The notes under the pieces were generated by a model, which did not search any database, was not told the origin of the DNA, and saw only the letters and a program-made list of their open reading frames with translations. A stretch of 64,000 nucleotides of DNA from Variovorax sp. OV700 (GTDB lineage: Bacteria > Pseudomonadota > Gammaproteobacteria > Burkholderiales > Burkholderiaceae_C): contig NZ_FNDR01000006.1 in assembly GCF_900099805.1 (NCBI RefSeq), forward strand, positions 62,001-126,000, given 5' to 3'. The translations under genes and the position numbers were made by a program. Position 1 is the stretch's first letter; every line of letters begins with the position of its first letter. Shown piece by piece: positions 1-9,645 of this stretch.

Positions 1-195
1 GTGATGTGGCGGGACGTGCTGCTTGCCAACCGCGAGCAGGTGCTATTGCAATCGCAGGCCTTCCGTAAGGCGCTGCTGGAACTCGAGGCGCTGATGGCGG
101 CCACCGACACGCAGGCGCTGGAGCATGCGATTGCCGCCGCCAGCAAGGTCCGCGCCGCCTGGCATTCCAACACCGACGCCTCGCAGGACGCCTGA
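1..195 (+). CDS. tyrA: Prephenate dehydrogenase, C-terminal end (partial)
   Basis: The window opens inside this gene; only about the last 64 codons are present. The fragment is helical, with the motif [11 protein letters not shown] followed by a leucine-rich helix. This fits the C-terminal dimerisation helices of NAD(P)-dependent prephenate dehydrogenase, which converts prephenate to 4-hydroxyphenylpyruvate in tyrosine synthesis. The identification leans on context: in Burkholderiales tyrA lies directly before aroA, and here the stop codon is one base before the aroA start. The GTG at position 1 is probably internal and not the true start. Confidence 0.75.
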   Translation: MMWRDVLLANREQVLLQSQAFRKALLELEALMAATDTQALEHAIAAASKVRAAWHSNTDASQDA

Positions 196-196
196 C

Positions 197-2209
197 ATGT
201 TCTCGACGGCCTTCCTGGACATTCCCCCGCTCGCAGCGGCTTCGGGCACCGTTCGGCTACCCGGCTCCAAGAGCATCTCGAACCGCGTGCTGCTGCTGGC
301 GGCGCTGGCGAGCGGCACCACCACCATCCACGACCTGCTCGACTCGGACGACACCCGCGTGATGCTCGATGCGCTGCGCGCGCTTGGCTGCGGCATCGAC
401 GCAGCGGGCAACACGCTGCGCATCACCGGCCTGGGCGGTCAGTTGAAGCCGGGCGGACCGCTGCTGCCGCTCTTCCTTGGCAATGCCGGCACCGCGATGC
501 GTCCGCTGACCGCCGCCCTGTCGCTGCTGGGCGGCGAGTTCGAACTGAGCGGCGTGCCGCGCATGCACGAACGGCCAATCGGCGATCTGGTCGATGCGCT
601 GACCCAGCTCGGCTGCCAGATCGACTATCTGGGCAACCCCGGCTATCCGCCCCTGCGCATCCGGCCGGTTGATCACAGCGCGCTGGCGCTGGACACGCCG
701 ATTCGCGTGCGCGGCGACGTGTCGAGCCAGTTCTTGACGGCCTTGCTGCTGGCCTTACCTCTGGCAGCCCGCAAAGACATCGTCATCGAGGTGGTCGGCG
801 AGCTAATCTCCAAGCCCTACATCGAGATCACGCTGAACCTGCTGGCGCGCTTCGGCATCACGGTGCGGCGCGACGGCTGGGAGCGCTTCACCATTCCCGC
901 CGGCAGCCGCTACAGCTCGCCGGGCGACATCCACGTCGAGGCCGATGCCTCCTCTGCCAGCTATTTCATCGCGCTGGGTGCCATTGCCACGGTCGCTGGC
1001 AGCCAGAAGGGCATCCGCATCGAAGGCGTGGGCGCCGATTCGATCCAGGGCGACATCCGGTTCATCGACGCGGCGCGGCAGATGGGCGCAGAGGTCGACA
1101 GCGGGCCCAACTGGCTCGAAGTGCGCCGCGGCGCCTGGCCGCTCAAGGCCATCGACCTCGACGCCAACCACATTCCCGATGCCGCGATGACGCTGGCCGT
1201 CATGGCGCTGTATGCCGACGGTCCGAGCACACTGCGCAACATCGCCAGCTGGCGCGTCAAGGAAACCGACCGCATCGACGCCATGGCCAATGAGCTCAAA
1301 AAACTCGGCGCCACGGTCGAATCCGGCCCCGATTTCATCCGGGTACATCCGCTCGCGCCGACCGACTGGCGGCCGGCCAGCATCCGCACGTATGACGACC
1401 ACCGCGTGGCGATGTGTTTCTCGCTCGCGGCATTCAATCCGGCCCGGGTGCCGGTGCGCATTCTCGAGCCCCACTGCGTCGCCAAGACCTTTCCGGACTA
1501 CTTCGAAACCCTGTTTTCGGTGGCCGAGGCGCACGAGGTCCCGGTGATCTGCATCGATGGCCCCACCGCCTCGGGCAAGGGCACGCTCGCCGCCGAAGTG
1601 GCCCGCCTGCTCGGCTACCACTACCTCGATTCGGGCTCGCTCTACCGCGTGACCGGCCTGGCCATGCGGCGCACCGGGCTCAGCGCCGACCCCCAGCACG
1701 AGGCGCAGATTGCCACCCTGGCAGCGTCCCTGCCCCTGCACTTCACCGAAGGCAAGGTTCTGCTGGCCGGCGAAGACGTGAGCGACGACATCCGCACCGA
1801 AGCCGCCGGCATGGACGCCTCGCGCGTCTCCACGCTGCCCGCGGTGCGCGCGGCGCTTTTGGCGCTGCAGCAGCGCTTTCGGCAGCTTCCGGGCCTGGTG
1901 GCCGACGGCCGAGACATGGGCACCGTGATCTTCCCCGACGCGGCACTGAAAGTCTTCCTGACGGCCAGCGCCGCCCAGAGGGCGGAACGCCGGCATAAGC
2001 AGTTGATTTCAAAGGGTATTTCGACTACACTTGACAGTCTTCGCTCCGACTTGGAAGCACGCGACGCCAGGGACTCGTCCCGCAGCGTCGCTCCCCTCAA
2101 GCCGGCGCAGGATGCCCGCCACCTCGACAACTCCCAGCTGTCCATCGAGCAATCGATCGACCAGGTGTTGAACTGGTGGCAGGAGATTCAGCCGTTCAAG
2201 CCCGCTTGA
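197..2209 (+). CDS. aroA-cmk: Bifunctional 3-phosphoshikimate 1-carboxyvinyltransferase / cytidylate kinase
   Basis: A single 670-residue ORF holds two enzymes. Residues 1 to about 440 are EPSP synthase (shikimate pathway: shikimate-3-phosphate plus PEP), with the PGSKSISNR motif at 22-30 and [10 protein letters not shown] at 94-103. From about residue 448 it is CMP kinase, with P-loop GPTASGKGT near 455-463, LDSGSLYR after it and [14 protein letters not shown] further on. The usual aroA stop and cmk start are absent, so the two are translated as one chain. The ATG at 197 is preferred over upstream starts because EPSP synthase begins there and it follows the tyrA stop by one base. Fusions of this kind are annotated in some Comamonadaceae. 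No frameshift is visible. Confidence 0.95.
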   Translation: MFSTAFLDIPPLAAASGTVRLPGSKSISNRVLLLAALASGTTTIHDLLDSDDTRVMLDALRALGCGIDAAGNTLRITGLGGQLKPGGPLLPLFLGNAGTAMRPLTAALSLLGGEFELSGVPRMHERPIGDLVDALTQLGCQIDYLGNPGYPPLRIRPVDHSALALDTPIRVRGDVSSQFLTALLLALPLAARKDIVIEVVGELISKPYIEITLNLLARFGITVRRDGWERFTIPAGSRYSSPGDIHVEADASSASYFIALGAIATVAGSQKGIRIEGVGADSIQGDIRFIDAARQMGAEVDSGPNWLEVRRGAWPLKAIDLDANHIPDAAMTLAVMALYADGPSTLRNIASWRVKETDRIDAMANELKKLGATVESGPDFIRVHPLAPTDWRPASIRTYDDHRVAMCFSLAAFNPARVPVRILEPHCVAKTFPDYFETLFSVAEAHEVPVICIDGPTASGKGTLAAEVARLLGYHYLDSGSLYRVTGLAMRRTGLSADPQHEAQIATLAASLPLHFTEGKVLLAGEDVSDDIRTEAAGMDASRVSTLPAVRAALLALQQRFRQLPGLVADGRDMGTVIFPDAALKVFLTASAAQRAERRHKQLISKGISTTLDSLRSDLEARDARDSSRSVAPLKPAQDARHLDNSQLSIEQSIDQVLNWWQEIQPFKPA

Positions 2210-2224
2210 GCGGATTGAAGTTAC

Positions 2225-2250
2225 AGCCTTTCAGGTCCGCCCGAAAGGCT
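2225..2250 (+). other. Hairpin in the rpsA leader region
   Basis: Arms AGCCTTTC (2225-2232) and GAAAGGCT (2243-2250) are perfectly complementary around a 10-base loop. The hairpin lies just after the aroA-cmk stop and about 190 bases before rpsA. It has no T-run, so it is not a standard intrinsic terminator. It could stabilise the aroA-cmk 3' end or belong to the rpsA leader. The rest of this 229-base gap shows no other clear element. Confidence 0.35.
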
Positions 2251-2438
2251 CGCGCCAACCGGATTCCGGGGTAGCGCATACCGCTCCAGCAGGCTCCTCT
2301 CGCGCGACAGCGCACCGGCCTGCTGGTTGTTCAACCAACCGGGCACCAGCCCACAAAACCGCCGTCTCCAGACCCACAGCAGCCGCACGCAATTTCGCAA
2401 GAGCGCCTGCCAACCCTGCCTGACGGAAGGAACCATAA

Positions 2439-4127
2439 ATGTCTGAATCTTTTGCCGACCTATTCGAAGAGTCCCTGAAGCGTTCCGAAATGCGCACCGG
2501 CGAGGTCATCACGGCCGAAGTCGTGCGTGTCGAACACAACCACGTCGTCGTGAACGCCGGCCTCAAGTCCGAAGCGTACGTGCCGATCGAGGAGTTCAAG
2601 AACGACAAGGGCGAACTCGAAGTCCAGGCCGGCGACTTCGTTTCCGTTGCCATCGGCAGCGTTGAAAACGGCTACGGCGACACCATCCTCTCGCGCGACA
2701 CCGCCAAGCGTCTGGCTTCGTGGCTCGCGCTCGAGAAGGCACTGGAATCCGGCGACTTCGTCACCGGCACCACCAGCGGCAAGGTCAAGGGCGGCCTCAC
2801 CGTGCTCGTCAACGGCATCCGCGCGTTCCTGCCGGGTTCGCTGATCGATACGCGTCCGATCAAGGATCTGACGCCGTACGAAAACAAGACCATGGAATTC
2901 AAGGTCATCAAGCTCGACCGCAAGCGCAACAACGTCGTGTTGTCGCGCCGTGCCGTGGTCGAAGCCAGCATGGGCGAAGAGCGCGCCAAGCTGATGGAGA
3001 CCCTGAAGGAAGGCGCCGTGGTCCGTGGCGTGGTCAAGAACATCACCGAATACGGTGCGTTCGTCGACCTCGGCGGCATCGACGGTCTGCTGCACATCAC
3101 CGACATGGCATGGCGCCGCGTTCGCCATCCGAGCGAAGTGGTGCAAGCCGGCCAGGAAATCACCGCCAAGATCCTCAAGTTCGACACCGAGAAGAACCGT
3201 GTCTCGCTGGGTCTCAAGCAAATGGGCGACGACCCGTGGATGGGCGTTTCGCGCCGCTACCCGCAATCGACCCGCCTGTTCGGCAAGGTCACGAACATTG
3301 CCGACTACGGCGCGTTCGTCGAACTCGAACCCGGCATCGAAGGCCTGGTGCACGTCTCCGAAATGGACTGGACCAACAAGAACATCGCTCCGAACAAGAT
3401 CGTCTCGCTGGGCGACGAAGTCGAAGTCATGGTCCTCGAAATCGACGAAGACAAGCGCCGCATCAGCCTGGGCATGAAGCAGTGCAAGGCCAACCCGTGG
3501 CAAGAGTTCGCGCAAAACACCAAGCGCGGCGACCGCGTCAAGGGCCCGATCAAGTCGATCACCGACTTCGGCGTATTCGTGGGTCTGGCTGCCGGCATCG
3601 ACGGCCTGGTTCACCTCTCGGACCTCTCGTGGAACGAAGCCGGCGAAACCGCCGTTCGCAACTACAAGAAGGGCCAGGAAGTCGAAGCCATCGTTCTGGC
3701 TGTGGACGTCGACCGCGAGCGCATCAGCCTGGGCATCAAGCAGCTCGACAGCGATCCGTTCACCACGTTCACCACCGTGAACGACAAGGGCCAGATCGTG
3801 ACCGGCAAGGTCAAGACCGTGGACGCCCGCGGCGCTGAGATCGACCTCGGAGAAGACATCATCGGCTACCTGCGTGCTTCGGAAATCTCGCGCGACCGCG
3901 TCGAAGATGCCCGCAACGTGCTGAAGGAAGGCGACGAAGTCACTGCCATCGTCGTGAATGTGGATCGCAAGACCCGCAACATCCAGCTGTCGATCAAGCA
4001 GAAGGACATGGTCGACGAACAAGGCGCCATGGCCAACCTGAGCCAGCAGTCGGCACGCGAAAACGCGGGCACGACCAGCCTGGGCGCCCTGCTGCGCGCC
4101 AAGCTCGACAACAACGACAGCAAGTAA
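2439..4127 (+). CDS. rpsA: 30S ribosomal protein S1
   Basis: This 562-residue protein has the length and architecture of proteobacterial S1. Successive S1 RNA-binding domains carry the repeated signature (V/I)xxGAFVxLxxxIxGLxHxS, for example near [18 protein letters not shown] and [19 protein letters not shown], each ending in an RISLGxKQ-like strand. S1 binds mRNA on the 30S subunit and helps initiation on weakly structured or Shine-Dalgarno-poor messages. A GGAAGG ribosome-binding site lies at 2425-2430. Gene order with ihfB downstream is the classic proteobacterial arrangement, and a strong intrinsic terminator follows. Confidence 0.98.
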   Translation: MSESFADLFEESLKRSEMRTGEVITAEVVRVEHNHVVVNAGLKSEAYVPIEEFKNDKGELEVQAGDFVSVAIGSVENGYGDTILSRDTAKRLASWLALEKALESGDFVTGTTSGKVKGGLTVLVNGIRAFLPGSLIDTRPIKDLTPYENKTMEFKVIKLDRKRNNVVLSRRAVVEASMGEERAKLMETLKEGAVVRGVVKNITEYGAFVDLGGIDGLLHITDMAWRRVRHPSEVVQAGQEITAKILKFDTEKNRVSLGLKQMGDDPWMGVSRRYPQSTRLFGKVTNIADYGAFVELEPGIEGLVHVSEMDWTNKNIAPNKIVSLGDEVEVMVLEIDEDKRRISLGMKQCKANPWQEFAQNTKRGDRVKGPIKSITDFGVFVGLAAGIDGLVHLSDLSWNEAGETAVRNYKKGQEVEAIVLAVDVDRERISLGIKQLDSDPFTTFTTVNDKGQIVTGKVKTVDARGAEIDLGEDIIGYLRASEISRDRVEDARNVLKEGDEVTAIVVNVDRKTRNIQLSIKQKDMVDEQGAMANLSQQSARENAGTTSLGALLRAKLDNNDSK

Positions 4128-4138
4128 GCTGCGTCCGA

Positions 4139-4176
4139 AGACAGAGCAGGCCTTGGGGCCGCTCTGTCTTTTTTTT
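4139..4176 (+). terminator. Rho-independent terminator after rpsA
   Basis: Arms AGACAGAGC (4139-4147) and GCTCTGTCT (4161-4169) flank a GC-rich loop and are followed by a run of T residues to about 4176. It lies 12 bases after the rpsA stop and just upstream of ihfB, so ihfB probably receives only readthrough transcripts or has its own promoter. Confidence 0.9.
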
Positions 4177-4198
4177 CGTCCACGTTTTTGTTTGGCCT

Positions 4199-4525
4199 AT
4201 GACCCGCTCTGACCTCGTCGAAGAACTCGCAGCGCGCTTTGCGCAGTTGACGCACCGCGATGCCGAATACGCCGTCAAGACCATTCTCGACGCGATGAGC
4301 GACGCGCTGGTACGCGGGCACCGCATCGAGATTCGCGGTTTCGGCAGCTTCTCGGTCAACCGGCGTCCGCCGCGCATCGGCCGCAATCCGCGTTCGGGCG
4401 AAAGCGTTCAGATTCCCGAAAAACGGGTGCCGCACTTCAAGCCGGGCAAGGCGCTGCGCGAAGCCGTCGACGCCAAGACCGCCGAGCTGGACGCAAGCAA
4501 GGAAGCCAAGGGCCGCAAAGCCTGA
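4199..4525 (+). CDS. ihfB: Integration host factor subunit beta
   Basis: This 108-residue DNABII-family protein forms a heterodimer with IHF alpha and bends DNA sharply at specific sites, serving recombination, replication and sigma-54 promoters. The DNA-binding arm is clear at residues 46-67 ([20 protein letters not shown]), including the intercalating-type proline near 64. The N-terminus [10 protein letters not shown] is typical of IHF beta. The C-terminal tail after about residue 92 is lysine-rich and slightly longer than in E. coli. Synteny downstream of rpsA distinguishes it from HU and from ihfA. Confidence 0.95.
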   Translation: MTRSDLVEELAARFAQLTHRDAEYAVKTILDAMSDALVRGHRIEIRGFGSFSVNRRPPRIGRNPRSGESVQIPEKRVPHFKPGKALREAVDAKTAELDASKEAKGRKA

Positions 4526-4576
4526 TATCCGCGTGGATGATGCAAACGTAGAATGCTCCCGGCAACGGGAACGGCT

Positions 4577-4921
4577 ATGAAATACCTCATGTGGCTGCTC
4601 AAGGCAGCCATTTTTTTTACGCTTTTTGCTTTCGCGCTGAACAACCAGCACGACGCGACTGTCTACTTCTTCTTTGGCACCTACTGGCGCGCGCCGCTGG
4701 TGCTGGTGGTGCTCGCAGCCTTTGCGGGTGGATTGGTCGTGGGTGCGCTCGGCATGCTGCCGGGATGGTGGAAGCACCGCGCCGCCGCAGCGGCCCAGGC
4801 GCCTTCCGTGCTCCACCAACACCCCCCCGCCGCGACCGGATCGCCCGCCTCATCGGCGCCTGCACCGGCACCGTCCATCTCCGCCACCGACCTACCCGCC
4901 GTACGCCAACATGGACTTTGA
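4577..4921 (+). CDS. lapA: LapA-family inner-membrane protein (DUF1049)
   Basis: This 114-residue protein has two predicted membrane segments (about 5-22 and 39-62) separated by a short loop with FALNNQHDATVYFFFG, which matches the LapA/YciS family. A proline/alanine-rich cytoplasmic tail follows. LapA acts with LapB in assembly of lipopolysaccharide at the inner membrane. The start is the ATG at 4577 and not the upstream in-frame ATG, because the hydrophobic segment begins directly there. The gene overlaps lapB by 11 bases, so the two are probably translationally coupled. Confidence 0.85.
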   Translation: MKYLMWLLKAAIFFTLFAFALNNQHDATVYFFFGTYWRAPLVLVVLAAFAGGLVVGALGMLPGWWKHRAAAAAQAPSVLHQHPPAATGSPASSAPAPAPSISATDLPAVRQHGL

Positions 4922-6089
4922 TCCCAGCTGGCTGCTGATCAGCCTGCCCGTCGCCTTTGTCCTTGGCTGGCTCGCCTCGCGCTTCGACATCCGCCAGCTC
5001 AAGCTCGAAAACAGGCAAGCCCCCAAGGCCTATTTCCGCGGCCTCAACTTTTTGCTCAACGAGCAGCAGGACCAGGCCATCGATGCCTTCATCGAGGCCG
5101 TGCAGAACGACCCCGACACGCAGGAGTTGCACTTCGCCCTCGGCAACCTGTTTCGCCGGCGCGGTGAATACCAGCGCGCGGTGCGCGTGCACGAACACCT
5201 GTTGGGCCGCGGCGACCTGAGCCGCAGCGACCGGGAGCGCGCCCAGCATGCGCTAGCGCAGGATTTCCTGCGCGCCGGCCTGCTCGACCGAGCCGAAGCC
5301 GCGCTGCAAAAGCTCGAGGGCACGCGCTACGAAAACGAGGCGCGGCTTTCGCTGCTGGCCATCTACGAGCGTTCGCGCGAATGGACCCAGGCCGCCGACG
5401 TGGCGCAGAAACTCGATGAGTCCGACCAGGCGAGCTACAGCACGCGCCGGGCCCATCATCTGTGCGAACAGGCGGCCGAACAGGTGGCCGCCGGCGACCT
5501 GGCCGCCGCCAACCGGCTGCTCTCGGAAGCCGTGGCACTCGCGCCGCAGGCGCCGCGCCCTGCCATCGACTCGGCCACACTGCAGTTGCGCAACGGCGAG
5601 GCTGCCACGGCCTTCGAAACCCTCGTCGCGTTGAGCAATACCGCTCCCCTCGCGCTGCCGCTGTATGCGGCTGCGCTGCAGCAGGCCGCGGTGGCCGCGC
5701 ACCGCGAAGGCGAGGCGCTGCAGCTGCTGCAGCGCCGCTATGCCGAATCGCCGTCCATCGACGTGCTCGAGGCGTTGATGGCGCTCGGCGGTTCGCCCGC
5801 CCATGCCATGGCAGCCGCGGAAGGCCTGCCGCTCGCACCGCGCGACGGCTACATCGCGCATCTCGCGCAACAGCCTTCGCTGGTGGCCGCTTCGCGCTGG
5901 CTGGCCAGCGAGCGCTTCGAACACGAGCAGTTCCATCCGCAAGTGCAGCGCGCACTCGACCAGGCGACGCGGCCGCTGATGCGCTACCGCTGCGCCGCCT
6001 GCGGCTTCGAGGCGCACCAGTACTTCTGGCACTGCCCCGGATGCCAAGCCTGGGACAGCTACCCGCCACGCCGCGTCGAAGAACTCTGA
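4911..6089 (+). CDS. lapB: Lipopolysaccharide assembly protein LapB (TPR protein)
   Basis: This 392-residue protein begins with one membrane helix (about residues 5-22), continues with a long array of tetratricopeptide-like helices, and ends in a rubredoxin-type metal-binding module with cysteines at 361, 364, 375 and 378. This is the LapB/YciM architecture. In E. coli LapB links lipopolysaccharide synthesis to export and controls LpxC turnover through FtsH. The start at 4911 lies inside the end of lapA. The longer upstream reading frame is rejected because it is low-complexity shadow sequence. Confidence 0.93.
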   Translation: MDFDPSWLLISLPVAFVLGWLASRFDIRQLKLENRQAPKAYFRGLNFLLNEQQDQAIDAFIEAVQNDPDTQELHFALGNLFRRRGEYQRAVRVHEHLLGRGDLSRSDRERAQHALAQDFLRAGLLDRAEAALQKLEGTRYENEARLSLLAIYERSREWTQAADVAQKLDESDQASYSTRRAHHLCEQAAEQVAAGDLAAANRLLSEAVALAPQAPRPAIDSATLQLRNGEAATAFETLVALSNTAPLALPLYAAALQQAAVAAHREGEALQLLQRRYAESPSIDVLEALMALGGSPAHAMAAAEGLPLAPRDGYIAHLAQQPSLVAASRWLASERFEHEQFHPQVQRALDQATRPLMRYRCAACGFEAHQYFWHCPGCQAWDSYPPRRVEEL

Positions 6090-6236
6090 GCAACGTTCCG
6101 AACATGTTTCGGAACAATGGTGAGCCGAGTCCTTGCGCGGTGCGAGGCAGTCAACGCCTCTTTCCCTGAACTCGTTGAACGCGAGCCGGCGGCTGCGCCG
6201 GCGGTCCGAAATCAACAAATCAGGGAGTTTGAAATC

Positions 6237-6599
6237 ATGCTGAAGAAAATCCTGGCCACGCTGGCCATGCTGTTTGCGGCTGCTTCGTTCGCCGCCGTCG
6301 ACGTCAACAAGGGCACCGCGGCCGATCTCGATGGTGTCAAGGGCATCGGCCCGGCCATGTCCAAGCGCATTCTCGACGCGCGAAAGACAGGCGAGTTCAA
6401 GGACTGGCCCGACTTCATGCAGCGCATCAAGGGCGTGAAAGAAAAGAAGGCCGAAAAGCTGTCGGCCGAAGGGCTCACGGTCAACGGCCAGGCCTTCGGT
6501 GGCCAAGCCAGCGCACCGGCAGCCGCCAAGGCAGACAAGGCCGCAAAGCCCGTCAAGGCTGCCGCCGTTGCTGCCGATGCAAAGCCAGCCAAGCCCTGA
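6237..6599 (+). CDS. ComEA-like helix-hairpin-helix DNA-binding protein
   Basis: This 120-residue protein has a signal peptide (residues 1 to about 19, ending FAA), then a helix-hairpin-helix domain with VDVNKGTAADLDGVKGIG and later WPDFMQRIKGVKEKKAEKL. The domain resembles the DNA-binding part of the competence protein ComEA. A tail of about 40 alanine, lysine and proline residues follows. It is probably periplasmic and may bind DNA during uptake, but small ComEA-like proteins of unknown role are common in Burkholderiales. The ATG at 6237 is chosen because it starts the signal peptide. A terminator follows. Confidence 0.8.
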   Translation: MLKKILATLAMLFAAASFAAVDVNKGTAADLDGVKGIGPAMSKRILDARKTGEFKDWPDFMQRIKGVKEKKAEKLSAEGLTVNGQAFGGQASAPAAAKADKAAKPVKAAAVAADAKPAKP

Positions 6600-6672
6600 C
6601 CGAAAGGCCACAACCAAAGACCGCAAGCCAGGTGCCCAGTCCCGCATGCGCGGACTGATGGCAGCCCAAAGC

Positions 6673-6698
6673 AAAACCGCCCTCGAGGCGGTTTTTTT
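6673..6698 (+). terminator. Intrinsic terminator after the comEA-like gene
   Basis: Arms AAAACCGCC (6673-6681) and GGCGGTTTT (6687-6695) with a 5-base loop are followed by more T residues to 6698. It separates the housekeeping block from the TRAP transporter operon. Confidence 0.88.
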
Positions 6699-6824
6699 AC
6701 GTGCGCCGCAGCACCAGAACATGCTGCCGTGCAACGCCGCGTGGCAGGGAAATGCCTCAGGAGTGGCCCGGAATTTGCACGTATGCTCGTTTCCGTTTTC
6801 ACTCTCATTCGTTCCGGAGCGCTC

Positions 6825-7793
6825 ATGAATCACAAGTTCGGTATTGCCCTGGCCGGCCTCACCCTCGGTGCCGCAGCCTTCGCGCAAACCAAGTGGGATC
6901 TGCCCACGGCCTACCCCGCCAGCAACTACCACACGGAAAATGTCGTGCAGTTTGCAAGCGACGTGGAAAAGGCCTCCGGCGGCAAGCTCAAGATCACCGT
7001 TCATCCGAATGCGGCACTCTTCAAGGCGCCTGAAATCAAGCGCGCGGTGCAAGGCGGCCAAGCTCAGCTGGGCGAAATCCTGCTGGTCAACTACCAGAAC
7101 GAATGGCAAATGTTCGGCGCGGACGGCATCCCGTTCCTCGCCGACAGCTTCGACGCCGCATGGAAGCTCTACCAGGCGCAAAAGCCCGCGCTTGAGAAGA
7201 AGCTGGCCGAGCAAGGAATCGCGCTGCTTTACACCGTGCCTTGGCCGCCCCAGGGCATCTACGTGAAGAAGCCGATCTCTTCGGCAGCCGACCTGAAGGG
7301 CGTCAAGTGGCGCGCCTACAGCCCCGCAACCGCGCGCGTCGCCGAACTCGTGGGCGCGCAGCCGGTCACGGTGCAGCAGGCAGAACTCTCGCAGGCCATG
7401 GCCACGGGCGTGATCGAGTCGTACATGTCGTCGGGCTCCACCGGCTACGACACCAAGACCTACGAATACATCAAGAACTTCTATGACACCCAGGCCTGGC
7501 TGCCCAAGAATGCGGTGCTCATGAACAAGAAGGCCTTCGACGCGCTGGACAAGCCCACGCAGGAAGCCGTGCTCAAGGCCGCCGCCGAAGCCGAGAAGCG
7601 CGGCTGGGACCTGTCGAAGAAAAGGACCCTCGAATACCTCGACCTGCTCAAGAAGAACGGCATGACCATCCACGTCCCTTCGGACCAGCTCAAGGCCGAC
7701 ATGAAGAAGGTGGGCGACACCATGCTCAAGGAATGGCTCGAAAAGGCCGGCGCCGAGGGCCAGGCCGTGGTCGACGCGTACAAGAAGATGTGA
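6825..7793 (+). CDS. TRAP transporter substrate-binding protein DctP family
   Basis: This 322-residue protein has a cleavable signal peptide (about residues 1-20, ending AFAQ) and a DctP-type periplasmic binding fold. The conserved stretch PISSAADLKGVKWRAYS and the downstream QAMATGVIES motif carry the region that contacts the carboxylate of the ligand in this family. It delivers an organic acid to the QM permease encoded by the next two genes. The ATG at 6825 follows a GGAG ribosome-binding site at 6816-6819. The ligand cannot be predicted from sequence alone. Confidence 0.93.
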   Translation: MNHKFGIALAGLTLGAAAFAQTKWDLPTAYPASNYHTENVVQFASDVEKASGGKLKITVHPNAALFKAPEIKRAVQGGQAQLGEILLVNYQNEWQMFGADGIPFLADSFDAAWKLYQAQKPALEKKLAEQGIALLYTVPWPPQGIYVKKPISSAADLKGVKWRAYSPATARVAELVGAQPVTVQQAELSQAMATGVIESYMSSGSTGYDTKTYEYIKNFYDTQAWLPKNAVLMNKKAFDALDKPTQEAVLKAAAEAEKRGWDLSKKRTLEYLDLLKKNGMTIHVPSDQLKADMKKVGDTMLKEWLEKAGAEGQAVVDAYKKM

Positions 7794-7810
7794 CGCGGCG
7801 CTGCCCACCG

Positions 7811-8320
7811 ATGCGCAAGACACTCGATTTCCTCTACAACAGCGCCGCCGCCCTGGCGGCGCTTTTCTTGGTCGGCCTGCTGGTGATGGTGCTGCTCTCC
7901 ATCGTCGGGCGGCAACTCCATTTCAACCTTCCGGGCATCGACGCCTATGCGGGCTACCTGATGGCCGGCGCCGGTTTTCTCGCGCTCGCGCACACGCTCA
8001 AGCGCGGCGAGCACATCCGCGTGACCCTGGTGCTGCAGAACCTCCCGCCCGCGGCGCAGCGATGGCTCGAACGCTGGGCCATGGGCGCGGGCGCCCTGCT
8101 CGCGGTGCTGTTCGCGTGGTACAGCGCACGGCTGGTGTTCCAGTCCTACGACTTCCACGACATTTCCACCGGCAACGACGCCACCCCGCTGTGGCTGCCG
8201 CAGCTCTCAATGGCCATCGGTGCGCTGGTGTTCGCCATCGCAGCCTTCGACGAGTTCGTGATCGAGTGGCGAGGAAGACCGGCCAAGCCGGTCGAAACGG
8301 AGGCACTGCGCCATGAATGA
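7811..8320 (+). CDS. TRAP transporter small permease DctQ family
   Basis: This 169-residue protein has four predicted membrane segments and the DctQ-family pattern, including VGRQLHFNLPGIDAYAGYLM and a conserved HTLKRGEHIRV loop. DctQ forms the small membrane subunit that holds DctM and the binding protein together. It starts 17 bases after dctP and overlaps dctM by 8 bases. Confidence 0.92.
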   Translation: MRKTLDFLYNSAAALAALFLVGLLVMVLLSIVGRQLHFNLPGIDAYAGYLMAGAGFLALAHTLKRGEHIRVTLVLQNLPPAAQRWLERWAMGAGALLAVLFAWYSARLVFQSYDFHDISTGNDATPLWLPQLSMAIGALVFAIAAFDEFVIEWRGRPAKPVETEALRHE

Positions 8321-9614
8321 CATCGCCGTTGCAGGCCTGCTGATCGCCGCGCTATTCCTTATCCTGGGCAGCGGCGTATGGATCGGCCTCACGCTCTCCG
8401 GCGTAGCATGGATCGCCATGCAGATTTTTTCGTCGCGCCCAGCGGGCGATGCCATGGCCGTGACCATCTGGGGCTCGGCCTCGGGCTGGACGCTCACCGC
8501 CCTGCCGCTGTTCATCTGGATGGGCGAGATCCTGTTCCGCACGCGGCTCTCGCAGGACATGTTCAAGGGGCTCGCACCCTGGATGCAAAGTCTGCCCGGC
8601 CGGCTGCTGCACACCAACGTGGTGGGCTGCGCGGTGTTCGCGGCGGTGTCGGGTTCGAGCGCGGCCACCTGCGCCACGATCGGCAAGATGAGCCTGCCCG
8701 AACTCAAGCGCCGCGGCTATCCGGACGACATGGTGATCGGCACGCTGGCCGGCGCCGGCACGCTGGGTCTCTTGATCCCACCGTCGATCATCATGATCGT
8801 CTACGGCGTGAGCGCCGACGTGTCCATTGCGCGGCTGTTCATCGCGGGCGTGATTCCAGGCATCATGCTCGCGCTGCTGTTCTCGGGCTACATCGTGTTC
8901 TGGGCGCTGCGCCATCCCGACCGCATTCCGCCAGCCGATACCAGCCTGCCTTTCGTCCAGAAACTGAAGGCCTCGCTATCGCTGATCCCGGTGGCGCTGC
9001 TGATCCTCTCGGTGCTCGGCTCCATCTACGCCGGCATTGCCACGGCCACCGAAGCTGCGGCCGTCGGCGTCGTGGGCGCCATGGTCATCTCGGCCGCGCA
9101 GGGTTCGCTCAGCTGGCACAGCTTCAAAGAGGCGCTACTCGGCGCCACGCGGCTCTATTGCATGATGGCGCTGATCCTCGCGGGCGCGGCCTTTCTCACG
9201 CTCGCCATGGGCTACATCGGCCTGCCGCGCCATCTGGCCGAATGGATCGGCTCGCTCGGCCTCTCGAAGTTCCAGTTGATCATCATGCTCGCGGCGTTCT
9301 ACGTCGTGCTGGGCTGCTTCCTCGACGGCATCTCGATGGTGGTGCTCACCATGGGGGTCATCATGCCGACGGTCATCGCCGCCGGCATCGACCCGATCTG
9401 GTTCGGCATCTTCATCGTGCTGGTGGTCGAGATGGCACAGATCACGCCGCCCGTAGGCTTCAACCTTTTCGTGCTGCAGGGCATGACGGGGAAGGACCTG
9501 CTCTACATCGCGCGTGTCACGTTGCCGATGTTCTTCCTGATGGTGGCGGCTGTGCTCATCATCTACTTCGTGCCGCAGTTGGTCACCTGGCTGCCGCAGC
9601 AGATGGCGCCCTAG
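8313..9614 (+). CDS. TRAP transporter large permease DctM family
   Basis: This 433-residue, multi-helix protein is the Na+-coupled transport subunit of the TRAP system. Typical DctM motifs are visible: SGSSAATCATIGKMSLPELKR, the helical-hairpin segment GAGTLGLLIPPSIIMIVYG, and TPPVGFNLFVLQG near the C-terminus. Two matching hairpin halves are expected for the elevator mechanism. It forms an operon with the preceding P and Q genes. Confidence 0.95.
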   Translation: MNDIAVAGLLIAALFLILGSGVWIGLTLSGVAWIAMQIFSSRPAGDAMAVTIWGSASGWTLTALPLFIWMGEILFRTRLSQDMFKGLAPWMQSLPGRLLHTNVVGCAVFAAVSGSSAATCATIGKMSLPELKRRGYPDDMVIGTLAGAGTLGLLIPPSIIMIVYGVSADVSIARLFIAGVIPGIMLALLFSGYIVFWALRHPDRIPPADTSLPFVQKLKASLSLIPVALLILSVLGSIYAGIATATEAAAVGVVGAMVISAAQGSLSWHSFKEALLGATRLYCMMALILAGAAFLTLAMGYIGLPRHLAEWIGSLGLSKFQLIIMLAAFYVVLGCFLDGISMVVLTMGVIMPTVIAAGIDPIWFGIFIVLVVEMAQITPPVGFNLFVLQGMTGKDLLYIARVTLPMFFLMVAAVLIIYFVPQLVTWLPQQMAP

Positions 9615-9645
9615 AGGGTCTCACGCGTCCCCCACAATCGCCTCC

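Noticed and set aside
5253..7823. Long minus-strand open frame opposite lapB, the comEA-like gene and dctP
   Set aside because: It spans three well-supported plus-strand genes and two intergenic regions, including a terminator; no domain is seen.
9615..9645. Fluoride riboswitch before crcB
   Set aside because: Only 31 bases separate dctM from crcB, too short for the aptamer.
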